In this document: positions 1 to 8,110 of the stretch, piece by piece
How positions within the stretch are numbered: position 1 is the stretch's first letter
Layout of the letters: the number at the start of each line of letters is the position of its first letter
From: Promethearchaeota archaeon
GTDB taxonomy: Archaea > Asgardarchaeota > Lokiarchaeia > Sigynarchaeales > SOKP01
Length of the DNA: 21,562 nt
Direction of reading: 5' to 3'
NCBI GenBank assembly: GCA_030605085.1
Contig: JAUWBH010000100.1
Coordinates: 1 to 21,562, forward strand
The notes under the pieces: generated by a model
The model's database searches: none
Told to the model about the DNA's origin: nothing
What the model saw: the letters and a program-made list of their open reading frames with translations, nothing else
Program-made: the position numbers and the translations under genes

Positions 1-306
1 GACGAATATGCTTTCAATGCGTTACGATTTGTAACAGCCCTCCTAGCAAATAAAGTTAAAGTAAACATCTTTTTATTAGGAGACGGTGTTTATGTTGCAG
101 TAAAAAATCAAAAGCCTCCTAAGGGTGCGACAAATATTCAAGAGATGTTGCAAAAATTCATAATAAATAGAGCTGAAATTAAAGTATGCGGTTTATGCAC
201 AAGGAGCAGAGGTATAGAAGGAAATCTACTCGATGGATGCTCTATTGGATCGATGTCGCAACTCGGGGAATGGGTTGCTGAGAGCGATCAAACTATTAAT
301 TTTTAA
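1..306 (+). CDS. DsrE/DsrF-like small sulfur-relay family protein, 3' part
   Basis: The reading frame is open from base 1 to the TAA at 304-306, giving the last 101 residues; the start lies outside the window. The segment FVTALLANKVKVNIFLLGDGV and the later VCGLCTRSRGI...GCSIGSMSQLGEW are typical of the DsrE fold: an alpha/beta core with the conserved cysteine region before a C-terminal helix. Family members are small cytoplasmic proteins that often carry or relay sulfur on a cysteine; three cysteines are visible here (the CGLC pair and the later GC). Whether this one transfers sulfur is not shown. It lies 20 bases before the next gene on the same strand, so the two are probably co-transcribed. 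Confidence 0.75.
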   Translation, partial: DEYAFNALRFVTALLANKVKVNIFLLGDGVYVAVKNQKPPKGATNIQEMLQKFIINRAEIKVCGLCTRSRGIEGNLLDGCSIGSMSQLGEWVAESDQTINF

Positions 307-326
307 GAGAAATATTTTGAAGGAAA

Positions 327-749
327 ATGAGATTTTTATCGTTTCATGTTGACTATTTTTGGTACAAGGTAACAAAAAAAGGTCGGTCCTCAGTTATAGA
401 GGAAATTACAGAAGAAAATAGAGAAAATAGAGTCGAAAATGCCATAGTTCTTTTCATTAGTATGGAGAAACGAGATGAACAAAATCCAGATATATTAAAA
501 AAGAGCATTATTGAAATAAAAAAAATTATTAAACACCTTAAGATTTCAGATTTAGTTATTTTACCATTCGCCCATCTCTTTGGTCAGCTTAGTTCGTTAG
601 ACTATGCTTTTGAATCTTTCAAGAAAATTGAGTCAATGTTGAAATTAAAAGGGTATTCAATACTTCGCCTTCCTTTTGGATGGTTTAATGAATTGGAAAT
701 GAAAGCTAAAGGACATCCATTATCCAGAATCTCAAGAATTATCGAATAG
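327..749 (+). CDS. free-standing archaeal threonyl-tRNA synthetase editing domain (ThrRS-ed type)
   Basis: The 140 residues cover the archaeal ThrRS N-terminal editing domain and nothing else: HVDYFWYKV at the start, NAIVLFISMEKRDEQNP in the middle, LPFAHL around residue 83, and LPFGWFN...KGHPLSRISR at the end. In archaea this DTD-like domain removes serine from mischarged tRNA-Thr; some Crenarchaeota encode it as a separate protein acting in trans. Colinear with the family, His83 is kept, but the catalytic positions recalled from the Pyrococcus enzyme (Tyr120, Lys121, Glu134) read Phe120, Asn121 and Arg134. This copy may therefore be inactive or have another substrate. The ATG has a good ribosome site (GAAGGA, 319-324). 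It likely shares a transcript with the DsrE-like gene. The family assignment is firm; the activity is open. Confidence 0.88.
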   Translation: MRFLSFHVDYFWYKVTKKGRSSVIEEITEENRENRVENAIVLFISMEKRDEQNPDILKKSIIEIKKIIKHLKISDLVILPFAHLFGQLSSLDYAFESFKKIESMLKLKGYSILRLPFGWFNELEMKAKGHPLSRISRIIE

Positions 750-914
750 TCAATGAGAATTAAAAAATTTTGATTAAAGAAGAAAACTCCTTGTAATACT
801 TCTTTTATTGGTAGGTATAAGTATTTAATTATAAATTATAATTTTTTATAAACGAAGCATTTATGTAGGCAATTTCTTTATTAATTTCTTGAATATAATC
901 TGAAGATTTTTGTT

Positions 915-1121
915 ATGTATGTACCAATCCTCAAAGAAGATTTTAAAGTTAGCAGGTTTATTGATTTCGATAAGAGCAATAACATATTTTATAATAATTT
1001 TTATTTGAGCGATTGTAAAATCGTTATTAAGATACATTTAACGAGCGGAAAAAATTCACGAGAGGAGGTTAAAATTGAAAAGTTTAACCTCACTAAATAC
1101 ACATATTTACTTTCGTATTGA
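915..1121 (+). CDS. small hypothetical ORF of unknown function
   Basis: A 68-residue frame (begins MYVPILKEDFKV, lysine- and asparagine-rich) with no recognisable domain, no signal peptide and no clear ribosome site before the ATG. It ends ten bases before a hairpin and T-run at 1131-1167, which would suit a short transcript ending there. It overlaps a 30-codon TTG-started frame at 1075-1167 with a much better ribosome site. It may be chance coding in AT-rich DNA or part of an untranslated leader of the iron permease gene. Confidence 0.22.
   Translation: MYVPILKEDFKVSRFIDFDKSNNIFYNNFYLSDCKIVIKIHLTSGKNSREEVKIEKFNLTKYTYLLSY
1065..1091 (+). promoter_or_regulatory. 9-bp inverted repeat enclosing a Shine-Dalgarno and TTG start
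   Basis: GAGGTTAAA (1065-1073) is perfectly mirrored by TTTAACCTC (1083-1091) across a 9-base loop. The left arm overlaps a strong GGAGGT ribosome site (1064-1069), and the loop holds a TTG codon (1075-1077) that opens a 30-codon frame ending at 1167. As RNA the hairpin would bury that ribosome site; as DNA it could be an operator. It sits about 180 bases before the iron permease gene. The function is inferred. Confidence 0.45.
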
Positions 1122-1130
1122 CGAGTACAT

Positions 1131-1167
1131 AACTGAAAATTTTGTTTTCAGTTTGTTGTTTTTTTAA
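1131..1167 (+). terminator. hairpin plus T-rich tail, terminator- or attenuator-like
   Basis: AACTGAAAA (1131-1139) pairs perfectly with TTTTCAGTT (1145-1153) across a 5-base loop and is followed by TTGTTGTTTTTTT. Archaeal termination depends mainly on T-runs, which are present here. The site lies between the small ORF and the permease, so it could end a short upstream transcript or attenuate read-through into the permease gene. Confidence 0.45.
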
Positions 1168-1174
1168 AATTTGG

Positions 1175-1202
1175 AAAATATTTGGAAACCAACAAATATT
1201 TT
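1175..1202 (+). repeat. 10-bp inverted repeat upstream of the iron permease gene
   Basis: AAAATATTTG (1175-1184) is mirrored perfectly by CAAATATTTT (1193-1202) with an 8-base spacer. It is the third inverted repeat in 140 bases and lies about 65 bases before the permease start. It could be a repressor site or an RNA hairpin; A/T-richness makes a chance occurrence possible. Confidence 0.4.
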
Positions 1203-1267
1203 AAAAAGCATTTACTGAATCTAATTTTATTATTTAAAAAATTAATAAGAAAAATTAAATAAAGAAG

Positions 1268-2161
1268 GTGAATGAATTGATTTTACAAATATCTTTTATA
1301 AATTTATTAGTTCCTATATTTTTAGCTTTTAGAGAGGGATTAGAAGCAACTTTGATTGTAATAATTATACTTTTATATCTGAAAAACACAGGGCAACGAT
1401 ATTACAACAAATATATTTATGCTGGAACCATTTTAGCAATAATCTCAAGTATAATATTTGCGATTATTTTTACAATATTACTTGGAGGATTTACAGGGAC
1501 TCCATTAGAAAAAGTTTTTGAGGGATTTACTTTTATCATTTCAGGGATTTTTATTATAACGCTAATATTTTGGATGAGTAAAGAAGGACCTAAGATAAGA
1601 AAACATTTGGAAGAAAAAGTCGAACAGTCAATTCAGAAAGATAAAGTTTTATCAATTACCATTCTTACATATGTAATAATTATTCGAGAAGGTATTGAAC
1701 TAGTACTTTTGCTAACAGGTGCAGCAGCAATAGGTTCTCTTAGTCAGGTTGATGTCATATTAGGATCTTTTATTGGACTAGGATTAGCAACGATTGTAGG
1801 ATTATTAACATTTTATGGTATAAAAACCATTAATTTGTCAAAATTTTTTAAGATAACTAATGTTGTTCTAGTTATATTTGCGGCAGGTTTGATTACATAT
1901 GGCATTCATGAATTTATAGAAGTAGGATATTTAAATCCTATAATCGAAGAGGTATGGAACATTAAACACATTTTACCCGAAAAATTTCCCGATGATAATC
2001 CGGAAACTCCTGAATGGCTAGAAGTTACGGGGTCGCTACTTAAAACATTATTTGGATATAACGCAAATCCGTCATTATTAGAATTAATTGCTTATCCTAC
2101 ATTACTCGTTTCAATAGGTTTATTTTCTTTAATAATGTGGAATCATTATGAGATGGATTGA
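1268..2161 (+). CDS. FTR1-family iron permease
   Basis: A 297-residue, strongly hydrophobic membrane protein with about seven predicted membrane segments. It has the two glutamate-containing signatures of the FTR1/EfeU family in the two halves: REGLE at residues 22-26 and REGIE at 140-144. These motifs coordinate Fe3+ as it crosses the membrane in known members. No separate multicopper oxidase or EfeO-like partner is seen nearby, so the mode of iron delivery is open. Start choice is uncertain. The long frame begins with GTG at 1268, but that codon lies inside a GGTGA ribosome site; the TTG at 1277, five bases further on, is better placed and would remove three residues. The gene is monocistronic here and is preceded by three inverted repeats that may regulate it. 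Lead or other metals are possible substrates in some relatives. Confidence 0.88.
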   Translation: MNELILQISFINLLVPIFLAFREGLEATLIVIIILLYLKNTGQRYYNKYIYAGTILAIISSIIFAIIFTILLGGFTGTPLEKVFEGFTFIISGIFIITLIFWMSKEGPKIRKHLEEKVEQSIQKDKVLSITILTYVIIIREGIELVLLLTGAAAIGSLSQVDVILGSFIGLGLATIVGLLTFYGIKTINLSKFFKITNVVLVIFAAGLITYGIHEFIEVGYLNPIIEEVWNIKHILPEKFPDDNPETPEWLEVTGSLLKTLFGYNANPSLLELIAYPTLLVSIGLFSLIMWNHYEMD

Positions 2162-2333
2162 AAATAATGCGTTTAATAATGCAAAACATCCTTTATTCTA
2201 GGTATTTAAGAATATTTTAAATAAGACCAAGACTTCGATATGTAGGAGAATTAGATAAAAAATATGTAAATTTAAATCTTAGATAATTTTACTCTTTAAT
2301 TTTTCAATCGTTAGTTAAGATTACCTGAAAGAT

Positions 2334-5024
2334 GTGTTAAATATGGATGAGAATGAAATTTTAAATATAATAAAAGAAACTATTAGTACAGATAAAGGTT
2401 CTGCCTATATATTTAATGTTAAAAGACTAGAAGATTTAGATTTGGGGGATATTAATCGATTACCATATTCACTTAGGATATTACTTGAAAATATTTCGCG
2501 TAATTTAGATGGTAAAATTGTAACCAAGGAAAATCTTATTGCTTTATCAAAATGGGTACCTAATAGTAAAAAAACAAAAGAAATTCCTTATATTCCTTCG
2601 AGAGTGTTACTTCAAGATTTTACGGGAGTTCCTGCTATGGTTGATCTTGCCGCATTGAGATCAGCAATGCAAAGGTTAGGGGCTGATCCTTCAAAAATAA
2701 ATCCCGTAATTCCAGCAGATTTAGTTATTGATCATTCAATTCAAGTTGATTTTTACGCCTCAGACAATGCTTTAGAATTAAACGAAAAAAAAGAAATGGA
2801 AAGAAATCGAGAACGATATACTTTTCTGAAATGGGCTCAATCTGTTTTTGATAATTTTCGAGTTGTACCAACCAGCACAGGTATATGTCATCAAGTTAAT
2901 TTGGAATATCTTGCATCAGTAGTACATTTAAGAGAAGAAAAGGGGGAATTGATGGCTTTCCCTGATACTTTGGTTGGAACAGATTCTCATACTACAATGA
3001 TTAATAGTTTAGGGGTCTTAGGTTGGGGTGTGGGGGGTATAGAAGCTGAAGCGGTTTTATTAGGACAACCTTATTATATGCCAATACCAAAAGTCGTTGG
3101 AGTAAAATTATATGGTGATGTTAAAGAAGGAATAACCGCAACTGATATTGTCCTCAAAATAACTCAAATTTTAAGAGAGCATGGAGTAGTTGGAAAGTTT
3201 GTAGAATTCTATGGTTCAGGGTTAAGCAAACTAAGTCTTGCAGATCGAGCAACAATAGCAAATATGTCTCCTGAATATGGAGCGACGATGGGATTTTTCC
3301 CTGTAGATGATGAGACATTAAAATACTTGAAAATGAGCGGAAGAAAAGAGAAAGATGTAAAATTCATAGAAAAATACTTAAAACAAGTTGGATTATTTTA
3401 TTCTGATGAGGCTCCAACTCCAGAATATAGTGAACATTTAGAAATTGATTTGGGTGAAGTGGAACCAAACCTAGCTGGACCAAAACGACCACAGGATAGA
3501 ATTCCACTAAAAGAAATGAAATCTACTTTTGTTGAACATATGAAGTCTGTTTTTAATAAATCGGAAGAGATTGATAATATTTCAAAAGGAGATCAATTGA
3601 ATCACGGTTCTGTCGTTATTGCAGCCATTGTTTCTTGTACAAATACTTCAAATCCTTCAGTCATGGTCGGAGCAGGACTTTTAGCAAAAAAGGCAGTTGA
3701 AAAAGGTCTTAAAGTAAAGGAATTTGTTAAAACTAGCTTTGCTCCAGGTTCTAGAGTAGTTACTGATTATATGAGAGATTCCGGATTAATGAAATATCTT
3801 GAAGAATTAGGATTTCATTTAGTTGCTTATGGATGTACAACATGCATAGGTAATAGTGGACCATTATCTGAGATCTTTGTTAAGAATATTGAACAAAAGG
3901 ATATAGTTGCGGCAGCAGTCCTTAGTGGAAATAGAAATTTCGAAGGACGCATTAATCCTCATGTAAAAGCTAACTATTTAGCATCACCACCATTGGTAGT
4001 TGCCTTTGCATTAGCAGGTACGGTGGCAATTAATTTAGAAGAGGAACCATTAGGTAATGATTCTGATGGAAATCCTGTTTATCTAAAAGATCTTTGGCCG
4101 ACTTCGAAAGAAATTAGAGATATAGTAAGTAAATATCTAAATGCTAAATTATTTAATAAAGAATATGGAGATATTTTCAGAGGATGGGCTTTATGGAACG
4201 ATTTAAGGCCTCCAGAAAATGAAATTTATCAATGGGAGGATAAATCAACCTATATTAGAGAACCCCCTTTCTTTATTGATATTTATATTAAATTATTGCC
4301 TTTAGAGGATATAAAAGATTCAAGGGTTCTAGCATCGTTAGGAGTAAGTGTCACTACAGATCATATTTCACCCGCAGGCGCGATCCCTGAAGATATGCCA
4401 GCAGGAAAATATCTAATTTCTCTTGGTGTTGAACAAAAAGATTTCAATTCATTTGGGTCAAGAAGGGGAAACCACGAAGTGATAATGAAAGATACCTTTG
4501 GAAATATCAGAATAAGAAACCTACTTATTGATAAAGAAGGTGGGTGGACAGTTAATCATTTAACAGGCGAAGAGATGCCTATTTACAATGCCGCCATGAA
4601 TTATATAGATAAAAATATCCCTTTAGTAGTTTTAGCAGGGAAAGATTATGGTATGGGAAGCTCTCGTGATTGGGCCGCCAAAGGAACTCAATTATTAGGG
4701 ATAAAGGCGGTAATTGCAGAATCATTTGAACGGATTCATAGGAATAATTTAGTAGGTATGGGTGTCTTACCTTTGCAGTTTAGAAAAGGGGAAAATGCGG
4801 AATTATTGGGACTTACAGGAAAAGAAAAATACGACATAATTGGCATAACGAATATTAAACCTGGAGCAGTTCTAACCGTAATTGCCAAATCTAATGATGG
4901 GAAAGAGAAAAAATTCAATGTTATAGCGAGACTTGATACCCCTGTTGATATAGAATACTATAGGAATGGTGGAATTCTACACACAGTTCTAAGAAACATA
5001 ATAAGGGAAGAATTAAATAAATAA
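2334..5024 (+). CDS. acnA: aconitate hydratase, AcnA/IRP1 type
   Basis: A full-length 896-residue monomeric aconitase that interconverts citrate and isocitrate through cis-aconitate with a [4Fe-4S] cluster, in the cytoplasm. Family landmarks are present in order: RILLENISRN, RVLLQDFTGVPAMVDLA, the LVGTDSHTTMINSLGVLGWGVGG block, SCTNTSNPS with Cys435, YGCTTCIGNSG with Cys501 and Cys504 (the three cluster ligands, numbered from the GTG at 2334), and the C-terminal swivel domain with GSSRDWAAKG and ESFERIHRNNL. Length matches bacterial AcnA. The ATG at 2343, three codons in, is an equally likely start, since no strong ribosome site decides it. The gene stands alone, with spacers of about 170 bases before it and 97 after. 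No iron-responsive element is evident, although the iron permease lies just upstream. Confidence 0.97.
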   Translation: MLNMDENEILNIIKETISTDKGSAYIFNVKRLEDLDLGDINRLPYSLRILLENISRNLDGKIVTKENLIALSKWVPNSKKTKEIPYIPSRVLLQDFTGVPAMVDLAALRSAMQRLGADPSKINPVIPADLVIDHSIQVDFYASDNALELNEKKEMERNRERYTFLKWAQSVFDNFRVVPTSTGICHQVNLEYLASVVHLREEKGELMAFPDTLVGTDSHTTMINSLGVLGWGVGGIEAEAVLLGQPYYMPIPKVVGVKLYGDVKEGITATDIVLKITQILREHGVVGKFVEFYGSGLSKLSLADRATIANMSPEYGATMGFFPVDDETLKYLKMSGRKEKDVKFIEKYLKQVGLFYSDEAPTPEYSEHLEIDLGEVEPNLAGPKRPQDRIPLKEMKSTFVEHMKSVFNKSEEIDNISKGDQLNHGSVVIAAIVSCTNTSNPSVMVGAGLLAKKAVEKGLKVKEFVKTSFAPGSRVVTDYMRDSGLMKYLEELGFHLVAYGCTTCIGNSGPLSEIFVKNIEQKDIVAAAVLSGNRNFEGRINPHVKANYLASPPLVVAFALAGTVAINLEEEPLGNDSDGNPVYLKDLWPTSKEIRDIVSKYLNAKLFNKEYGDIFRGWALWNDLRPPENEIYQWEDKSTYIREPPFFIDIYIKLLPLEDIKDSRVLASLGVSVTTDHISPAGAIPEDMPAGKYLISLGVEQKDFNSFGSRRGNHEVIMKDTFGNIRIRNLLIDKEGGWTVNHLTGEEMPIYNAAMNYIDKNIPLVVLAGKDYGMGSSRDWAAKGTQLLGIKAVIAESFERIHRNNLVGMGVLPLQFRKGENAELLGLTGKEKYDIIGITNIKPGAVLTVIAKSNDGKEKKFNVIARLDTPVDIEYYRNGGILHTVLRNIIREELNK

Positions 5025-5089
5025 CCTTTTTTTAAACATTAATACCTTCTGAACTTTTTAAATTAATTATTGTTTCAACTGTTTGTTAA

Positions 5090-5103
5090 AAATTTATAAA
5101 TAC
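5090..5103 (+). promoter_or_regulatory. TATA-box-like element before the methyltransferase gene
   Basis: AAATTTATAAATAC lies about 20-30 bases before the ATG at 5122, the distance expected if transcription starts almost at the start codon. No ribosome site precedes that ATG, which fits a leaderless transcript. The match is to the general archaeal TATA pattern only. Confidence 0.4.
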
Positions 5104-5121
5104 TTGTAAAATTCTATATTA

Positions 5122-5547
5122 ATGATGGCTCTAGAAAATGATAGTTTGGACTCTAAGAAAAGATTTTCTTCTCGAGTTGAGAATTATATAAAATATAGAC
5201 CAAGTTATCCCCTAGGAATCATTGATTTTCTAAAAAATGAACGTGTTTTAGAAAAAAAATCCATTATTGCTGATATAGGATCAGGTACTGGCAAATTGAC
5301 TAAAATTTTTCTAAAAAAACGAAAAAAAGTTTATGGAGTTGAACCTAATGGTGAAATGCGACATGCAGCCGAGCGATTGCTTAAAAAATATCCCAACTTT
5401 GTGAGTATAAATGGCTCTGCAGAAAAAACATCATTAGATAATGAAAGTGTAGATGTTATTATAGTTGGGCAAGCCTTTCATTGGTTTAATATAAATGAAG
5501 CAAAATCAGAATTTTTAAGAATCCTAAAACCTGATCACATCTACTAA
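5122..5547 (+). pseudogene. class I SAM-dependent methyltransferase, 3'-truncated
   Basis: The 141 residues contain the N-terminal half of a Rossmann-fold methyltransferase. The opening RFSSRVENYIKYRPSYP is typical of the UbiE/Tam-like subgroup. Motif I reads ADIGSGTGKLT, motif II ends in GVEPNGEMR, and the post-motif VDVIIVGQAFHWF is clear. The frame then reaches FLRILKP and ends after DHIY, just where relatives continue with a glycine turn and about 100 more residues. The stop is not natural: from about 5527 the DNA reads, on the other strand, as the broken end of the PAS gene. The protein lacks the rest of its fold and is probably not functional. The substrate cannot be guessed. The junction may be genomic or an assembly chimera. 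Confidence 0.75.
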
Positions 5548-6578
5548 CCATTCACCAACAATCATACCCTTTCTTAAAGCTTTAGAAACTCTTTTAAGAT
5601 CCTCAGGGTGTACTGTCTTTAGGATACTATTGGATCTTAATAACCCAATATTTTCTCATAAGTGTGTTCGTTAGTATATTCTCGTTCAAATTTATCATTG
5701 ATAATTGCTATCAAATCGTTTGCGTTTTCAGAGATTATCCTATATTTTTCTTCAGATTCTCTTAAATTCTGTTCCGCCAATTTACGTTCGGTAATGTCGC
5801 GAAAAATACATAAAATTAAATCCTGTCCTTCCAATTTTATTTCATTAGCGTTGATTTCCACTGGGATTTGTTTTCCGCTAGGGGATTTAATATATGCTTC
5901 AAATGGTGGGGCATTCTTTAAATTAACTTGTTGTAAAATTTTTTGTTTAACTTTTTCGTAATCAGCAGCGGCGTGAAGCTCGTACGATAACTGTCCGATT
6001 ATATCTTTTGATGGGCGTTGGAATAATTTTTCAGCTTGTTCGTTGCCATCTATGATAATTCCCGACTTACGATCAATAATTAGGATTGCATCCCGAGCTG
6101 CTTTAAACAATGCCCGATATCGAAGTTCGACCTTTCTTAAAGCCTCTATTGCTGGTTTTAGAGATTTATAAAAAGTGAATATTAAATTGCGAATTTTTTT
6201 TATTTTTTTTTGATCTCCTTTACGCACTGAAGAATTAATATAAAATGCTTTATAAACATCATTAATTTTATTAAATTCTTTCGCAAAACCTTCCAACAAC
6301 TCTTTAGTAAAATCGATGTTAATATCTTCCTTACCCTCTTCAATAAGCAGGGATATTAGGAGTCGTTCTCGATTGCCCCGTGCATATTGACTAGGGGATT
6401 CAAAAATTAAGTTAGCACTCTTGATGCCACCAGAAATGTGGACAAAAAAACCATTATCATATAGATTCATCAATGTGGGGAATTGTTCAAGATTCTCGCC
6501 GTCTGTTAATTCAGGTGCTTTTAAAAAAATTTTAGGCCCATAAAAGTGATCAAAATAACTCAAAATTAGTATTTTCAA
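5527..6578 (-). pseudogene. PAS-domain sensor protein, frameshifted and 3'-truncated
   Basis: A TTG start (6578-6576) with GGTGA six bases before it opens a 313-residue frame. Residues 1 to about 80 form an N-terminal domain I cannot name (KILILSYFDHFYGPKIF, then ARGNRERLLISLLI). A helical linker follows, then a PAS domain from about residue 150 (YRALFKAARDAILIID) with a PAC end (FRDITERKLAEQNLRESEEKYR), then a second PAS start (ENANDLIAII). The frame stops after YEKILGY at 5637, but PAS sequence resumes in another frame at once: SILKTVHPEDLKRVSKALRK, then GEWLVDVIRF, down to about 5527. So a short deletion shifted the frame, and the gene is then cut off where it meets the methyltransferase. 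No kinase domain remains. The intact protein was probably a cytoplasmic sensor; its output is unknown. Confidence 0.75.
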
Positions 6579-6863
6579 TAATATTCACCAAATTCTATTT
6601 TAATTAACAACAATTATAATAAGAAAGGTATATACCATATCCCTAAATCCTTAACAAGTAAATCATAAAAAAAATTGTATTTAAATGTATGTTTATAGAG
6701 AGATTATAATTAAATCCTCAATATCTCCTTTAAAAAAATTACATTTATGTCATATAAATTTCATATAATAAGTCAGTCCTTTAAAGTATGGATTTTTAAA
6801 ACAAAAATTTTTCAAAAGTACTGCTTTTTCCTAATTTATTAATAATTAAATTAAAGTTTACAT

Positions 6864-7367
6864 TTAAATAACTGAAATTTTTCGAAAAACAGTATAAATA
6901 CTAGTTTTAAATATGTTGAAATCAAAATTAGGTGGAATTTTGTCATTAATCTTATTAATTAGATCTGAGACAATTTCTTCGTCAAATTCCAAATGTGGAT
7001 CGTATTTATGGAGAAAGATTGAAAGCTTAATCGAAATATTCTCATTTTTAAGCACTTTAAGTATTGCCTCAAAATATTGTAACGATAAATCGTATCTAAG
7101 TTGATCTTGAATATCAATAACGTAATTTATTTTTGTTGCCTCTGTTAAATGTACATTTAAATTCTTTAAGTGATCCTCTCGGTATTGTTGCTGCCCGCCA
7201 AAATCCCAAATGCTAATTTTGTTTTCGCCATCTTCAAATACTTTTTGTTCGTATTTTTTAGTAGGTTCTAACGAAGTATAATCTAATAAGTTAACATCCT
7301 TCTTGAGACTAAGTATAATGGATGTTTTACCACCATTGTCCAATCCTAAAAATAAGACTTTTGACAC
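6864..7367 (-). CDS. Rag/Arf-like small GTPase, partner of the adjacent ArsR-type gene
   Basis: A 167-residue single-domain GTPase. The P-loop GLDNGGKTS is at residues 8-16 (Arf-like spacing), a switch-I threonine at residue 36 (EPTK), switch II is WDFGGQ at 54-59, and the G4 motif is HKYD at 120-123 instead of NKxD. HKxD and the ending FKTSIY (compare TSIW of RagA/Gtr1) point to the Rag/Gtr side of the Arf-Rag group. The roadblock domain that follows the G domain in eukaryotic Rag proteins is missing, but a separate roadblock-like gene lies about 740 bases away. Start is GTG with AAGGT nine bases upstream. It lies 39 bases behind the ArsR-type gene on the same strand, so one operon is likely. 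No lipidation signal is visible, so a cytosolic role is the simplest reading. Confidence 0.87.
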   Translation of the reverse strand: MSKVLFLGLDNGGKTSIILSLKKDVNLLDYTSLEPTKKYEQKVFEDGENKISIWDFGGQQQYREDHLKNLNVHLTEATKINYVIDIQDQLRYDLSLQYFEAILKVLKNENISIKLSIFLHKYDPHLEFDEEIVSDLINKINDKIPPNFDFNIFKTSIYTVFRKISVI

Positions 7368-7406
7368 AATTAATTACCTTTTTAAATAATTTATCAAAAC
7401 TCTTTA

Positions 7407-7757
7407 TTAATATAAAATATCATGTTTATCCATATCTGTTAATTGGTTCATAGATTTCTTTAGTTCTTCTTTAGCTCTATTAGAAATGAATTCCTTTGCT
7501 ATGAAAATTAATTTTAAAATCTGTGGATATTTAATTTTGAACAATTTATTCCTGCTTTCCTTTCTGACTTCCAAAAAATCAGCAGTTACAAGTAATTTTA
7601 ATTGTTGAGATATGTTTGATTGACCTTTCTGTAAGCCTTCTTGGATTTCTGTTGCATTTTTTTCATTTCCATCGCTTAGAAAGCCTAATATCTCAAGGCG
7701 GGTTGCATCTCCTAAGATTTTAAAGAATTCCGCTACATTTTCTGTTAAGTTTATCAT
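7407..7757 (-). CDS. ArsR-family winged-helix regulator
   Basis: A 116-residue winged-helix protein: FFKILGDATRLEILGFL (helices 1-2), ATEIQEGLQKGQSNISQQLKLL (recognition helix with SNISQQL), and a wing ending NKLFKIKY. It would bind palindromic DNA as a dimer. There is no cysteine cluster of the classical metal-sensing kinds; the protein has no cysteine at all. The C-terminal tail LTDMDKHDIL closely resembles LNDLDRFDTL in the second ArsR-type protein of this window, and both genes are followed by the same kind of GTPase. The tail may therefore serve the GTPase partnership. The likely operators are the palindromes in the divergent spacer. The sensed signal is unknown. Confidence 0.85.
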   Translation of the reverse strand: MINLTENVAEFFKILGDATRLEILGFLSDGNEKNATEIQEGLQKGQSNISQQLKLLVTADFLEVRKESRNKLFKIKYPQILKLIFIAKEFISNRAKEELKKSMNQLTDMDKHDILY

Positions 7758-7882
7758 TTCATCTAAAACTCATTATCTATTAATTATAATAATATTATTG
7801 TTTTTAGATATATATATATTATATTTTTCTAATATTATTTTACTGTTTCTTGGAGGTGTCGGTTGGGTAAATTTACAAAATT

Positions 7883-7905
7883 TTAATAAAAACAGTTTTT
7901 ATTAA
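7883..7905. promoter_or_regulatory. perfect palindrome in the ArsR/roadblock divergent spacer
   Basis: TTAATAAAAA (7883-7892) and TTTTTATTAA (7896-7905) are perfect mirrors around CAG. The site lies 126 bases before the ArsR-type start, in a 353-base spacer between two divergent genes. ArsR dimers bind sites of this general shape. Low sequence complexity tempers the call. Confidence 0.45.
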
Positions 7906-8052
7906 TCATATTGTAATTGCCTTAGATATGTGAGTTATCTTTATTTTTATGCTTTTTTTACTTATTTTTTTACTATCAATTATATCGAAGATTAGAGCAA
8001 GTTTTCGTAAGTAAAACTTCTAGACAAAATTTAAATATGAAAATTTTTATAT

Positions 8053-8070
8053 TTATTATGTTCATAATAA
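8053..8070. promoter_or_regulatory. palindrome upstream of the roadblock-like gene
   Basis: TTATTATG (8053-8060) mirrors CATAATAA (8063-8070) around TT. The centre ATGTTCAT recalls the TGAA/TTCA half-sites of ArsR/SmtB operators. It sits 40 bases before the roadblock-like ATG, in the promoter zone, so the ArsR-type protein could control both directions. The rest of the spacer holds A/T runs and TATA-like stretches and no gene. Confidence 0.45.
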
Positions 8071-8110
8071 TATCATTATATTATAATATAACAAAATTAG
8101 GATCCTTAAA

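Noticed and set aside
5662..5961. 99-codon plus-strand frame
   Set aside because: It lies antisense within the PAS gene and shows no domain; a shadow of the minus-strand coding.
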